Source: Reichenbachiella ulvae
Lineage (GTDB): Bacteria; Bacteroidota; Bacteroidia; Cytophagales; Cyclobacteriaceae
Assembly: GCF_025833875.1 (NCBI RefSeq)
Contig: NZ_JAOYOD010000001.1
Coordinates: 1,612,001-1,676,000 of the forward strand
Length of the DNA stretch: 64,000 nucleotides
Reading direction: 5' to 3'
Below, in pieces: positions 39,201-49,700 of the stretch. A program made the position numbers and the translations under genes. Within the stretch, counting starts at the first letter, position 1, and each line of letters starts with the position of its first letter. The notes under the pieces were generated by a model. It was not told the origin of the DNA. It searched no databases and was given only the letters and a program-made list of their open reading frames with translations.

Positions 39201-39284
39201 ATCCAATTATGAAATAGCTTAGGATTTTCTTAGATTCGAACAGCGGCATACTGAGAATCAACCATTTATCAACCTGTACTAACA

Positions 39285-40352
39285 ATGAAAAAAGTAAGAA
39301 TCCTAAGCCTGGATGGCGGTGGCATACGCGGAATCATCCCTGCCACGATCATGTGCTATGTCGAAAAAAAAGCACAAGAGATCACTGACAATCCCAACCT
39401 TCGAATAGCCGATTTATTTGATTTCTCGGCGGGTACAAGTACTGGAGGAATATTGACCTGCCTCTACCTCTGCCCTGGCGAAGATCCCGAGGGACCTATA
39501 TCTAAGTTCACAGCAGAAGAAGCCCTGGACCTCTATGTGAAATATGGCTATGACATCTTTAACAAGTCCAAAGTCAAATGGTATGATCTGAAAATGATGT
39601 TTGATGCGACCCAGTATTCACCCAGAGTTCTGGAGAAATTGGCAAAGGAACGCTTTGGAGATAAGAGACTAAGTCAGCTACTCCGTCCTGCATTGATCAC
39701 CACTTACAATTTAAAAACTGAAAGCACCTTCTTCTTTTCTTCACGAGAGCCAGAAAGTAAAAAAAGGGATTTCTACCTTAGAGATGTAGCCAGATCCACT
39801 TCAGCGGCCCCCACTTATTTCCCTCCTGCCAAAATCAAGAATCTGGCGGATCCCAACCAACAAATGATCAACCTGGATGGAGGTGTATTTGCCAACAACC
39901 CAACGATGTGTGCCTATGCTGAAGTTCGGGATTCGAAATTCGGATCTCTGAAAGAACCCTCGGCTAAAAACATGCAAATCCTATCCATCGGAACCGGTGG
40001 TGGCAATCTCAAAATTAAAGGAGTCAATGACAGCCAAAAGTGGGGCATTTTGAAATGGGCAGAAAACATCCCAAATATCATGATGGACGGAAGTGCAGAC
40101 ACCGTAGCCTATGAGATCCAAAGTATCTTCAACTCGTTGGAATCGAAAGAACTCAAAGAGCAGTATCTCAGAGTAGACGTACCCGTTGAGCTTAGAGATA
40201 GCTACTCTTCGGATATGGCTGATGCCTCTAGCAAGAACATCCGAAAATTGCAGCTTGCAGCTGAACAAACCCTGAAACTGCAAAAACCAGCACTAGATCA
40301 ACTAATTGGTCTATTGGTAGAAGAGCTAAAAACAGAAAAAGCCCACACCTAA
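39285..40352 (+). CDS. Patatin-like phospholipase
   Basis: This 355-residue cytosolic acyl hydrolase has all patatin hallmarks: the oxyanion loop DGGGIRG (residues 9-15), the nucleophile elbow GTSTGG near residue 52, and the catalytic Asp in LDGGVFANNP near residue 203. It is predicted to remove acyl chains from phospholipids or galactolipids. It is of the plant-patatin/CapV-like soluble type, but no CD-NTase or other defence gene is adjacent, so an antiphage role is unsupported. A terminator overlaps its stop codon. Confidence 0.92.
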   Translation: MKKVRILSLDGGGIRGIIPATIMCYVEKKAQEITDNPNLRIADLFDFSAGTSTGGILTCLYLCPGEDPEGPISKFTAEEALDLYVKYGYDIFNKSKVKWYDLKMMFDATQYSPRVLEKLAKERFGDKRLSQLLRPALITTYNLKTESTFFFSSREPESKKRDFYLRDVARSTSAAPTYFPPAKIKNLADPNQQMINLDGGVFANNPTMCAYAEVRDSKFGSLKEPSAKNMQILSIGTGGGNLKIKGVNDSQKWGILKWAENIPNIMMDGSADTVAYEIQSIFNSLESKELKEQYLRVDVPVELRDSYSSDMADASSKNIRKLQLAAEQTLKLQKPALDQLIGLLVEELKTEKAHT

Positions 40353-40367
40353 ATGGATGTGGGCTTT
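40337..40367. terminator. Bidirectional terminator between the patatin gene and ilvC
   Basis: GCCCACA (40341-40347) pairs with TGTGGGC (40358-40364), flanked by A and T runs on both sides. It overlaps the patatin stop codon (40350-40352) and lies 24 bases beyond the ilvC stop on the other strand, so it can serve both convergent genes. Confidence 0.85.
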
Positions 40368-40390
40368 GCTAGTTTTAACTAATTAGAATA

Positions 40391-41872
40391 TTATCCTAAA
40401 GCAATTTGCTTCATGGAAGTCATCGCTTTTCTCAATCTCTGTCCAACTACTTCGATATCGTGCGTTCTCAACTTGTCGTTGATTTGAATCAAAGTCACGT
40501 TATCTACTTGTCCATCTACTGTTTCGTTGTAGTCTTTGCCGATGATGTCAGTTTCTACTTTGGTCATGAAATCAGCCAATAATGGCTTACATGCATGATC
40601 AAAAAGGTAACATCCGTACTCAGCAGTATCAGAAATCACACGGTTCATTTCGAACAATTTCTTTCTTGCAATCGTGTTAGCGATCAATGGCGTTTCGTGT
40701 AGTGACTCGTAGTAAGCAGACTCTCCTTTGATACCCGCTTCGGTCATGGTTTCGTAAGCCAGCTCTACACCCGCTCTTACCATAGCTACCATCAACAGAC
40801 CTTTGTCATAAAACTCCTGCTCAGTGATTTCTACATCAGCAGCTTCTGTTTTCTCAAAGTTCGTTTCACCCGTCAAGGCTCTCCAGTTCAACAAGTTCTT
40901 GTCATCTTCAGCCCAATCCTTCATCATTGTAGATGAAAATTCACCTGACATGATATCGTCCTGATGCTTCTGGAACAAGGGTCTCATGATGTCCTTCAAC
41001 TCTTCAGAAATCTCGAAACACTTGATCTTAGCTGGGTTAGACAATCTGTCTACCATACCAGATACACCACCATGCTTCAATGACTCTGTGATTACTTCCC
41101 ATCCATATTGGATGAACTTGGCAGCCCAACCCGCATCTACACCTTTCTCGATCATTTTGTCAAAGCAAAGGATAGATCCAGTCTGCAACAATCCACAAAG
41201 GATCGTTTGCTCTCCCATCAAATCTGATTTTACTTCTGCCACGAAAGAAGACTTCAAGCAACCTGCTCTGTGTCCACCAGTTGCTGCTGCATAAGCCTTA
41301 GCATATGCCCAACCCTTACCTTCTGGATCGTTTTCTGGGTGAACAGCGATCAATGTAGGCACACCAAACCCTCTTTGGTACTCGTGTCTCACCTCTGATC
41401 CTGGAGACTTAGGAGCCACCATGATAACAGTGATATCCTCTCTGATTTGCATTCCTTCTTCCACGATGTTGAAACCGTGAGAGTAAGAAAGTGCAGCGCC
41501 TTTTTTCATTAAAGGCATTACAGTTTCTACTACATTAGTGTGCTGCTTGTCTGGCGTCAAGTTGATCACCAAATCAGCAGAAGGAATCAACTCCTCATAA
41601 GTACCTACTGTAAATCCTGCTTCAGAAGCATTCACGAATGAAGCTCTTTTTTCGTCGATAGCTGCTTGACGAAGTGCGTAAGAAATATCCAAACCAGAAT
41701 CTCTCATGTTCAGACCCTGATTCAATCCCTGTGCACCAGCACCTACAATTACAATTTTCTTTCCTTTCAAAGCTTCAACACCATCGTTGAACTCTGAATT
41801 ATCCATAAATTCACAAACGCCCAACTGATTCAGTTGCTCTCTTAGCGGTAATGTGTTGAAATAATTTCCCAT
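40391..41872 (-). CDS. ilvC: Ketol-acid reductoisomerase, class II
   Basis: IlvC catalyses the magnesium- and NADPH-dependent alkyl migration and reduction in valine, leucine and isoleucine synthesis. The NADPH-binding loop is [19 protein letters not shown], and two C-terminal knotted repeats make this the long class II form (about 493 residues, like the 491 of E. coli). I start at ATG 41872 ([14 protein letters not shown]), matching family N-termini; another ATG nine codons upstream is open. No ilvBN, ilvD or leu genes are adjacent, and no leader peptide is visible upstream. The AraC-type gene lies 90 bases upstream on the same strand. Confidence 0.95.
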   Translation of the reverse strand: MGNYFNTLPLREQLNQLGVCEFMDNSEFNDGVEALKGKKIVIVGAGAQGLNQGLNMRDSGLDISYALRQAAIDEKRASFVNASEAGFTVGTYEELIPSADLVINLTPDKQHTNVVETVMPLMKKGAALSYSHGFNIVEEGMQIREDITVIMVAPKSPGSEVRHEYQRGFGVPTLIAVHPENDPEGKGWAYAKAYAAATGGHRAGCLKSSFVAEVKSDLMGEQTILCGLLQTGSILCFDKMIEKGVDAGWAAKFIQYGWEVITESLKHGGVSGMVDRLSNPAKIKCFEISEELKDIMRPLFQKHQDDIMSGEFSSTMMKDWAEDDKNLLNWRALTGETNFEKTEAADVEITEQEFYDKGLLMVAMVRAGVELAYETMTEAGIKGESAYYESLHETPLIANTIARKKLFEMNRVISDTAEYGCYLFDHACKPLLADFMTKVETDIIGKDYNETVDGQVDNVTLIQINDKLRTHDIEVVGQRLRKAMTSMKQIALG

Positions 41873-41962
41873 GTATTTGAAGATTTTATATTGTCCCATT
41901 ATAAACTATGACACAAAAGTGAACATTAAGCGCAATACTACTATGGTGATAATGAGAAAAGT

Positions 41963-42847
41963 TTAGGTACTTTTCAACGATTCGTCTCGATAGGCATTGG
42001 GAGTCTGCCCAGTAAATTTCTTGAAAAACTTGCTAAAGTAGGACTGATCTTTAAAACCCAGCTGTAGGGATATTTGAGAGACAGACAAGTCCGTATGCTT
42101 CAAAAGACGCTTAATTTCAAGCACTTGCTTATCAAAAACCAATTCCTTAGAGGTTTTACCCGTCAATAACTTCACCGTATGGGTCAAATGATTCTCTGTC
42201 ACATTGAGCATATCGGCATATTCCTTCACGCTCAAATTCAATTGGTATTTTTCCTCGATCAATTCACGAAATCGCTTCACCATCAGATGCCCCTTTCCTT
42301 TTTCTACTGCCAGTTGCTCATGTGGATACAAGCGCTCACAAGTGTTCAAAATCAAATCCAAAAGCGAATTGGCAAACTCTTGGCTCCCCTCCTGTTCCAT
42401 CACCTCACAGCCCTTTTTGAACAAGCTAATAAGGAAATCAACGTCACTTGAATTGGTTAAGGACAAAGGCGGATTTTCCTGCTTCAGATTGAAGAAAAAC
42501 GGGTATTCTAGGAGCTTGTTCTTATTGCTGCGATCGAGGAGATAAAACTCTGCAGTGAAAAGAAAAATGTAACCCGCTATGTCCTTAGATAGCTCCAGCT
42601 TATGCGCCTGCCCTGGACTCAAAAAGAAAACACAAGGTGGTTTGACCACATATTCATTGCTATCGATCACATGAATCCCAGATCCCTGTGTCAGGAACAA
42701 TACTTCGAAAAAATCATGCCTATGAGGGTATTGCACCTCGAAATGTCGATTGGCATCAAACACCTCTACTTGATATGGGAATTTCGAGCCCGCGATGGGC
42801 TTGAATTTATCCAGACTATAGATCGGTATTCCTTTCGATTCAGACAT
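41963..42847 (-). CDS. AraC family transcriptional regulator
   Basis: This 294-residue regulator has an N-terminal cupin-like sensor domain (about residues 25-110, YPHRHDFFEVLFLTQGSGIHVI, core HRHDFFEV) and a C-terminal double helix-turn-helix (about 195-290, LSVKEYADMLNVTENHLTHT and LSVSQISLQLGFKDQSYFSK, ending FKKFTGQTPNAYR). The effector is unknown. Position directly upstream of ilvC on the same strand is suggestive, but nothing in the sequence shows that ilvC is its target. Confidence 0.93.
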   Translation of the reverse strand: MSESKGIPIYSLDKFKPIAGSKFPYQVEVFDANRHFEVQYPHRHDFFEVLFLTQGSGIHVIDSNEYVVKPPCVFFLSPGQAHKLELSKDIAGYIFLFTAEFYLLDRSNKNKLLEYPFFFNLKQENPPLSLTNSSDVDFLISLFKKGCEVMEQEGSQEFANSLLDLILNTCERLYPHEQLAVEKGKGHLMVKRFRELIEEKYQLNLSVKEYADMLNVTENHLTHTVKLLTGKTSKELVFDKQVLEIKRLLKHTDLSVSQISLQLGFKDQSYFSKFFKKFTGQTPNAYRDESLKST

Positions 42848-42899
42848 GACTCAAAAATAGCCAGAAAAGAATTTTAAGGCGATCATGCATGCACTCTTA

Positions 42900-44840
42900 T
42901 TACGAACTGCGCTTAAAGATCAAAGACACTTTGTTCCAGTCGGCAGCTGCATTGATCACTTTTCTGAATTCCTCGAACCGATTCAGAGGGAAGTATATCT
43001 GATTGTAATATTCTGATATCTCGATATAGAGCTGATTGTCCTTGATTTCATAACTAGACACAAACTGGTAGATGACGCGATCTCCTTCCCTCACCACATC
43101 ATTCATGTTGATGCTTTCAAGATTCTGAATAGAATAGCCCTTGGGCAAGTCCACCACGATCTCTCTAAAGTAGCTTCTGTTACTCACATTCTCTACTGGA
43201 AACTTTCTTTCCTTCTCCTGATACAATTGAGATTGGGGCCCGATCAATTCGCCCACTTTTAGTATGAAATTCGGGCCGGCCCGTTCGATAAAACCTTCTG
43301 TATCGAACGCTGCACTAATCACAAACGGCTCCATCCAGGCATCATAGTTATCGTTTAACTCACTCACTTCTACCTTTTCGATTTTGGCTTCTTGCGAAAT
43401 ATATCGAACCATTTCATCCAGCATTTGATCTTTCCTTTCCTGATCCATCCAGCTTATCGCCGATTTCAAGAAGCCAGCCTGATTACCTACAAAAGCCTGA
43501 TCAACCTGCACTTTCGTACTGGAAAAATCATCCGAAATTTGTACTTTGATATCCAAATTGTTCTGATCGGTGAGATAGTTCTGCTCTGGGATATAATCCA
43601 CTCTCGTGACTGGATATACAAAATCCTGAATCTTGGTAGGTTTAATGAACAAGGCATAAGTAGCCGTTAATTCCCCTGGTATCAAGCCCAAACGACAATT
43701 GACTGCAGAGGGAGACATGTATTGCTTAGTCTTTGGCAAATACATCAAAAAATCATTCAGGTAGCTCCAGGAATCAAAGTCTTCATTGAACCGAGTTTGC
43801 GTTCGGTCGGATGTCACTACAATCTCATAATCCACCCCTAGCTGTTTGGCTATACCCACAAACAGTTTGAGAAAAGCCCGCTCATGAGCTGTTCCGTTGG
43901 TCAATAAAAACTCCAGGTCAGCTGGTGCATTCTTGTCTGCGTAGTACTTGTTCTTGACTACATGTTCGAGCAGTCTAAATCGGTCGATAGCTGAAAGGTT
44001 AGATGGATTATTCTCATCAAGTAGCTTTTTAAGCAGTTTTGTCTCTGACTTAGAATAATCAATGGCTGATTCGTAAATCCTCTTTCCTGCATCTGGATAG
44101 GTATTCAATCGCTTTCTACCTGCATTGCTATTGTAGGCCAATTTGAAATCAATTCTTTTTTCCATTGCCTCCCCACCAGAAAACTCCTCAGATACAAACT
44201 CAGGAATACTCTCCATACTGAGCTCATACTCATTTACCGTTTCCGAAGTATCCACTTGCTGTACACTTAGAGAATCATTGATCGTTTGGAATTCGAACTC
44301 CATATTTTCAGGACATCTTAATCCAAAATCAAATTGCTTCACAGGGTAAGGAAACTGAATGTTTAAATTCTCAAATACAGAACCATTTACTCTTTTGACA
44401 TATCTATATTCAATTTCACTACCGATTTCTGCCCCCTCCACAGCAAATATTCGATAACCGCTATCCTTCGTTTCGTCCTTCACCTCCTTGACATCATTTT
44501 GATCAAGACTGGTAGTCTTACCAGAGGCAGAGATGGTTCTAGATTGAATATCCAGGACATCAATCACATTGGTCATCGGGATGTAAATTTTGTTTTTGCT
44601 TTGCAAGGCCTCCTCATTGTTCACCTTGGCGATTTCGTGGTAGGTGATATCACAAACAAAACTTCCTTTGTCATCATACTTATAATCATAGTGCACCGCT
44701 CTATACATGTAATACAAGGGGTATTCTTGCTCGTCTACAGCTAGATCATAGGGCTTGCGATTCTTTTCCCATTCGCTTTGGGCTTGAACCAAAACAAAAG
44801 AAAAAAGCAGGATAATAAGTAATGAAAAGCGTTGTAACAT
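42900..44840 (-). CDS. DUF3857 secreted protein with degenerate transglutaminase core
   Basis: This 646-residue protein has a signal peptide (LLIILLFSFVLVQAQ), a DUF3857 beta domain (about residues 50-220), a transglutaminase-like middle region (about 265-400) and a C-terminal DUF2569/3858-like beta region. In the middle region the cysteine motif expected as GDCKD is replaced by NGTAHERAF, and the expected His and Asp motifs are also absent, so it is probably not an enzyme. Its intact paralog is encoded immediately upstream, with a three-base gap. It may be a structural or regulatory partner (inference). Confidence 0.87.
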   Translation of the reverse strand: MLQRFSLLIILLFSFVLVQAQSEWEKNRKPYDLAVDEQEYPLYYMYRAVHYDYKYDDKGSFVCDITYHEIAKVNNEEALQSKNKIYIPMTNVIDVLDIQSRTISASGKTTSLDQNDVKEVKDETKDSGYRIFAVEGAEIGSEIEYRYVKRVNGSVFENLNIQFPYPVKQFDFGLRCPENMEFEFQTINDSLSVQQVDTSETVNEYELSMESIPEFVSEEFSGGEAMEKRIDFKLAYNSNAGRKRLNTYPDAGKRIYESAIDYSKSETKLLKKLLDENNPSNLSAIDRFRLLEHVVKNKYYADKNAPADLEFLLTNGTAHERAFLKLFVGIAKQLGVDYEIVVTSDRTQTRFNEDFDSWSYLNDFLMYLPKTKQYMSPSAVNCRLGLIPGELTATYALFIKPTKIQDFVYPVTRVDYIPEQNYLTDQNNLDIKVQISDDFSSTKVQVDQAFVGNQAGFLKSAISWMDQERKDQMLDEMVRYISQEAKIEKVEVSELNDNYDAWMEPFVISAAFDTEGFIERAGPNFILKVGELIGPQSQLYQEKERKFPVENVSNRSYFREIVVDLPKGYSIQNLESINMNDVVREGDRVIYQFVSSYEIKDNQLYIEISEYYNQIYFPLNRFEEFRKVINAAADWNKVSLIFKRSS

Positions 44841-44843
44841 AAA

Positions 44844-46796
44844 TCAATTGGTTAGTTTCAAAACTGTAGTATTTCTTAATTGGTTGGCATAGGCTGAGAT
44901 GGCATTGTTCCAGCTTTCGAATCGATCTGGTGATATAATGAGCGTATTCACATAAAAAGTCTTGGTACAAACTATTTCACCCTCTTTCAATTCATAGCCG
45001 ATATCATAACCAAACTCATCCGTTTCAAGCTGAGAATTTTCTGGAAGATAAGTCACCTCATAGCCCTCAGGAACTTCGAATACTGTGACCGAACGGTTCA
45101 CATACTGGTAGTCATTCTCTAGTGCCGAACTTCTGTTTTGTATAAAGTCGGCAGAAGCACTTTTGTCCAGACACAAATTAACATAGGTCTCACCCATCAA
45201 TGAGTTGGTATAGTCCGCAATATTGAATTCGTAATCAATTGTAATCGGCTTGCTCAATTCCGAAAGCCCCTCTATTTCATAACTATCCAGTAAAAACTTA
45301 TTACTTCCTTTACTCAACAAGCGTTGGAGATACTTCTCCTCTCCTTTTTGAGTCTTTTGATTGAGCTTATACGAATTGGCGACCTGAACCAGGCCTGTCA
45401 ATGAAAGGCGGCCTTCACCATACAATACACCATCCTGCAAGCGCACATAGACCGTATCAATCATCAAATTTTTCTCCTTGGGAATCACTGGCACTTCCAG
45501 AATTTCATATTCCTCTTTGCCTTTACTCACCAGGGCTTCCTTCCCTTGAATCATACTCGTAAGGTAACCGAGCGGAGTAAATCCCCCTGTGGCATCCAGG
45601 TAGACCAACTCGTCCCCTAGCTCCACACTGGCAATCATATGATTGTCGACCGAAGGGCTGGCAAGTTCTGAATACCTGTAAGGTAAGTCTCTACTACCAA
45701 TCCATGTATAGTAGGATTCTAATCCCACACTTCTTAGCATGGATACCAGTAGACTGGACATATCCTTGCAGTCTCCATATCTCTTGCTCAAAACATAATC
45801 TGACGAATGAGGAATAAAACCTCTCATTCCCTGCTCAAAAGCAATGTACCTAACATTGCCCTGCACCCATTCGAATATCTTTTGGACTTTTTCGTAATCG
45901 CTTTCAGTCCCATCCAACAGAGAATTTGAAAGTGTCTTTACCGCCTCACTTACTTCGAGAGTGTCAACAAAAGTCCTATACCAGGCATGTAAGTCATCTA
46001 AATCTGCAAGCACCTGAGTCACCTTTCCATCCTTATCAGCATAAGAGGCAATGTTGACATGGATCATCGGACATAAGTAGCTGAATGATGGACTGCCCTC
46101 ATCCATTTTGATTTTGTCCAGATTTTCGGCACTGTACTCAATGACCTTTTGTCCCTCGTCATTTACATATTCTTTAAGGTTGTATTCAAATTCCGGACTC
46201 AAACCGGGGTTTTCATAAACCTCATGTCGCAGCTCAATTCCCTTATCAGCTACGATGGTAAACTTGATCTTCTCAATTGGCATATGAGACATAAAGAAAT
46301 AGGAGCTGAGCAAGTGAGGATCTGAAATCTGACGGGTGTATTTGTTTACTATCTTGGCACCTTCGACCAATTGGGGATAGTTAAAGCTGATCCATTCTGT
46401 ATCGTCATAAAACACATATGAATCTTTATCGAAGGATCTTTTAAACTCCTCCACTTCATACTTCTTGTACTTCTTTTTGAATGGCACGAGACTATAGGCC
46501 TCAATCTCATCCACATAGGAAAAAGAATGACTATACACACGATCCTTCGACCAGGCTACAGGATTATTGAGAATGATGATTTCTTGAAACTCAGTAGATT
46601 CTATCAAAAGCGAATCGCCAGAGTTAACCACCCTCAGTTCACGCCACATCTCGGTCACCACTGCATTTTCATTAGGATATCGGGTTCGGTAGTCATTCAA
46701 CTCTTCCTCGGATGTATAAAAATCCGCTGAGCTATCTATGGCTTGAGCACTAAAACCACAAAGCAACCATAAGCCTATGAATATCCTTCTTCTCAT
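44844..46796 (-). CDS. DUF3857/transglutaminase-domain secreted protein, intact active site
   Basis: This protein of about 650 residues has a signal peptide (IFIGLWLLCGFSAQA), an N-terminal DUF3857 domain and a transglutaminase-like domain with a full Cys-His-Asp triad: Cys in KRYGDCKDMSSLL, His in SVDNHMIASVE, and Asp in YLDATGG. I start it at ATG 46796, one base after the stop of the MORN gene, rather than at the upstream ATG 46856 that would overlap that gene and delay the signal peptide. These domains are probably peptidases or transpeptidases acting outside the cytoplasm. Substrate unknown. Confidence 0.88.
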   Translation of the reverse strand: MRRRIFIGLWLLCGFSAQAIDSSADFYTSEEELNDYRTRYPNENAVVTEMWRELRVVNSGDSLLIESTEFQEIIILNNPVAWSKDRVYSHSFSYVDEIEAYSLVPFKKKYKKYEVEEFKRSFDKDSYVFYDDTEWISFNYPQLVEGAKIVNKYTRQISDPHLLSSYFFMSHMPIEKIKFTIVADKGIELRHEVYENPGLSPEFEYNLKEYVNDEGQKVIEYSAENLDKIKMDEGSPSFSYLCPMIHVNIASYADKDGKVTQVLADLDDLHAWYRTFVDTLEVSEAVKTLSNSLLDGTESDYEKVQKIFEWVQGNVRYIAFEQGMRGFIPHSSDYVLSKRYGDCKDMSSLLVSMLRSVGLESYYTWIGSRDLPYRYSELASPSVDNHMIASVELGDELVYLDATGGFTPLGYLTSMIQGKEALVSKGKEEYEILEVPVIPKEKNLMIDTVYVRLQDGVLYGEGRLSLTGLVQVANSYKLNQKTQKGEEKYLQRLLSKGSNKFLLDSYEIEGLSELSKPITIDYEFNIADYTNSLMGETYVNLCLDKSASADFIQNRSSALENDYQYVNRSVTVFEVPEGYEVTYLPENSQLETDEFGYDIGYELKEGEIVCTKTFYVNTLIISPDRFESWNNAISAYANQLRNTTVLKLTN

Positions 46797-46797
46797 A

Positions 46798-49700
46798 CTA
46801 ATACTCCACATCATTCCAATAGTAGGTTTTATAAACCAACTTGCCCTGACCATCATACACTTTATGCCAACCTTGCTTGTTTCCGTTGACCCAATTTACC
46901 TCCTCTTTCAAACGCCCATTCTCATGGTACATCTTTTCTGTTCCATTTTTGTAATCTTCATGATATGGAACCTCGAGCATTTTCTTACCAGATGGCCAAA
47001 ATTTCTCAGTTAAACCTTCTGAACGTCCTTCTTCATAGCGATAAACTGCATACAATTGACCGTTCTCATAATAGTGCTGTGAAGCCCCGTGATAAATACC
47101 TTTTTTGTATTGCTGCACAACAGAAACCTGGCCATCGGCATAAAAGGCCTTTATTTCCTCATCTTTCTGAGGATCCAAAAATATAGAATCACATAGCGTA
47201 TTTTGATCAGTCAAATACTGGTAGGCATAAGGCTCAGATTCCACATTGTAATATTTAACCAATTGCAATGCACCGCTTGGCCCATAGTACTTTCTAGCCC
47301 CAACCAAATCATCAGCATAATACTCACTTTCAACATGAACTTGTCCTGATCGGTAGTAAGACACTCCTTTGCCCTGTCTGTTCCCATTGAGATAAGAATC
47401 CACAGATTCGAGCTGACCATTATCATAGTAGTATTTCCAATCACCGTGTCGTTCATCGTCTAGATAAGTGCCTTCTACATCCACCTGCCCTTTGTAATCA
47501 TAGTGCGTATATTTTTGGAGTAGGCTTCCTTCCATGCTGTATTCAGAAGATTTTCGACCCGAATTATTATAGTAGGTGATTTCGTTTACATCTATCCCGC
47601 ACTTCTTTTCAGACTTTTTAAACACACTACCCGAAGCTCGCAGTTCTTTGTAGGCTTTACCTGACCTTGGAATCGTCTCAGTTTGAACTTCCTTTCCCAG
47701 GCTATCATATTTAACAAAACCTATGAGTGTACCGTCTTTATATATATCCTTGGAATAAAGCTTGCCCTGTGGACCGTAATATTTGGATTCACCATTCAAT
47801 TCCACTCCTCCTTCGTAGGCAGTCAGAGCCTTGATCGTACCGTCTGAATAAAACTCTCTCCAATACTGCTGAATGTTTCCATCTTTCACCCAACCTTCTT
47901 GCTTCACATTTCCATTTGGGTAGTAGTTTCGATAATATCCATTCAGTTGTCCTTCTTCAAAATATCCATCAGTAACCTTATTGCCATTCTCATCAAATTC
48001 CTGATAGGCTCCATGCCATTTGCCATCTAGCATGTTACCCTGTTCCTCAATCACACCATTAGGAAAATATTCTGTATAAGGTCCATTGATCTCTCCTTGT
48101 GTCAACCGCCCCTTTCCAAGTAGTTTTCCAGATGCATAATAGGTTTCATAGGGCATATTTCCTTCTGGATCGCTGGCTTCATAAATAAGGCTACCATCCT
48201 TTCCATAAAAAGCGTACTCAACCAACGCATCCTTTTCGAACCTTCTTTTGCTATGCAGCTTGCCATCGATATCGTACCAGGCTTCTTGTCCATCTAGCGC
48301 CCCTTCCTCATCGTACTGCTGCTCTTTCAACAGCTCACCATTTCTGTAGTAGTAAAGCCATTGCCCTACTTTCAGCCCCTCTTTGTAGGCACCCCTTGCA
48401 CTTAACTGCCCATTATCAAAATAGATTTCCCAGGGACCATTCATTTCATCTGTTTTGTATTGTCCGATCTCATAGGTACTACCATCCGGATAATAACGCT
48501 TGTACGCTCCCTCTACAACATCTGCTGAATAGATGAACTCTTGATCAATTTGACCATTCTTGTAATACCTGATATATGGACCATTCAAGTCACCATCTGC
48601 CACCTGATACTTGACTTTTAGCTCTCCTGTTTCGTAATAGACTTCACCTTGACCTGTACCGACTCCATCCACATAAGGATATTTTTCACTCAAAGCACCA
48701 CATGGATGGTACCATCTCCAGAAATCTACGATATCCCCCTTCTCATAACTTCCTTTTGAGACTACATCACCTTCTTCCGAATAATTCACTACTTCTCCTA
48801 CTAACTCACCATCGATATTGTAATGCTCCTCTTTCTTCAGCTGTCCGTCATCATAGTAGTAGAACCAATCCCCAGATTTATACCCGGGTTTATGATACCA
48901 ACCTTTGGCTTGTAGCCTTCCATTGGGATGATAAAACTCAAAAGGCCCCACATTGTTTCCTTCCTGATCCTCATTACCGATAGCCTGAAGACTCTTGTCC
49001 GAGTAATACCAATGAGAATATTGAGCCGTGCTGTCCTGAACTGTACGGACATTAACTTTTCGATTGGCATCCAGTTTTTCGTTAGCGATTTCGATCCAGG
49101 CATCTTTTTCTTTCTGATGTTTTTCCAGCCATTGATCGATCTCATCTTTGTTGGCAGAGGATAACATGAAGTAGACATAAGCATCCGTCAACTCCTCCTT
49201 GGCTATTTTTTCAAGGAAGGGGACGTAGAAATTCATCCAAAAATCATCCGTTCTTGACACATATTTCAGCGAATTGATAAGCAGTTCACACTGCTGCGCC
49301 ACAGGAACTTCAAAATCCACCTTTGATTGATAACGATCATCCAAAGCAGCCTTGGATTTCATCAAGTCATCATAGTATTGAAAAAGCTCATTATCGATGG
49401 ATAAACTAAGGTTATTTTCTTCTCTATACGCATCGCTCACCAAATCATTGATCCTGACCAATGCCCAATTCTGATCAGGGTTGATCGCCAAATAGATCAA
49501 AAAACTCATAACGGCCTTTGTTCTTTGGTTGCTTTGAGATAGAATATTACCCATAACCTGATGGGCACTTGAATAGTAGGGATTCAATGTCAAAACTTCT
49601 TGAAATTTGCCAATGGCTTCCTCATATTTCCCTTGACGATATAGACCAAAACCTGTATTGTAAATCAAAGAATGATCATAAGGGTAGAATTGCCGCCCCT

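Noticed and set aside
39285..40352. CBASS effector (CapV-like patatin)
   Set aside because: No CD-NTase, ubiquitin-like or other CBASS gene is adjacent; patatins are common housekeeping lipases.
41873..41962. Leader peptide or attenuator before ilvC
   Set aside because: The 90-base gap has no short ORF rich in Ile, Leu or Val and no terminator hairpin.
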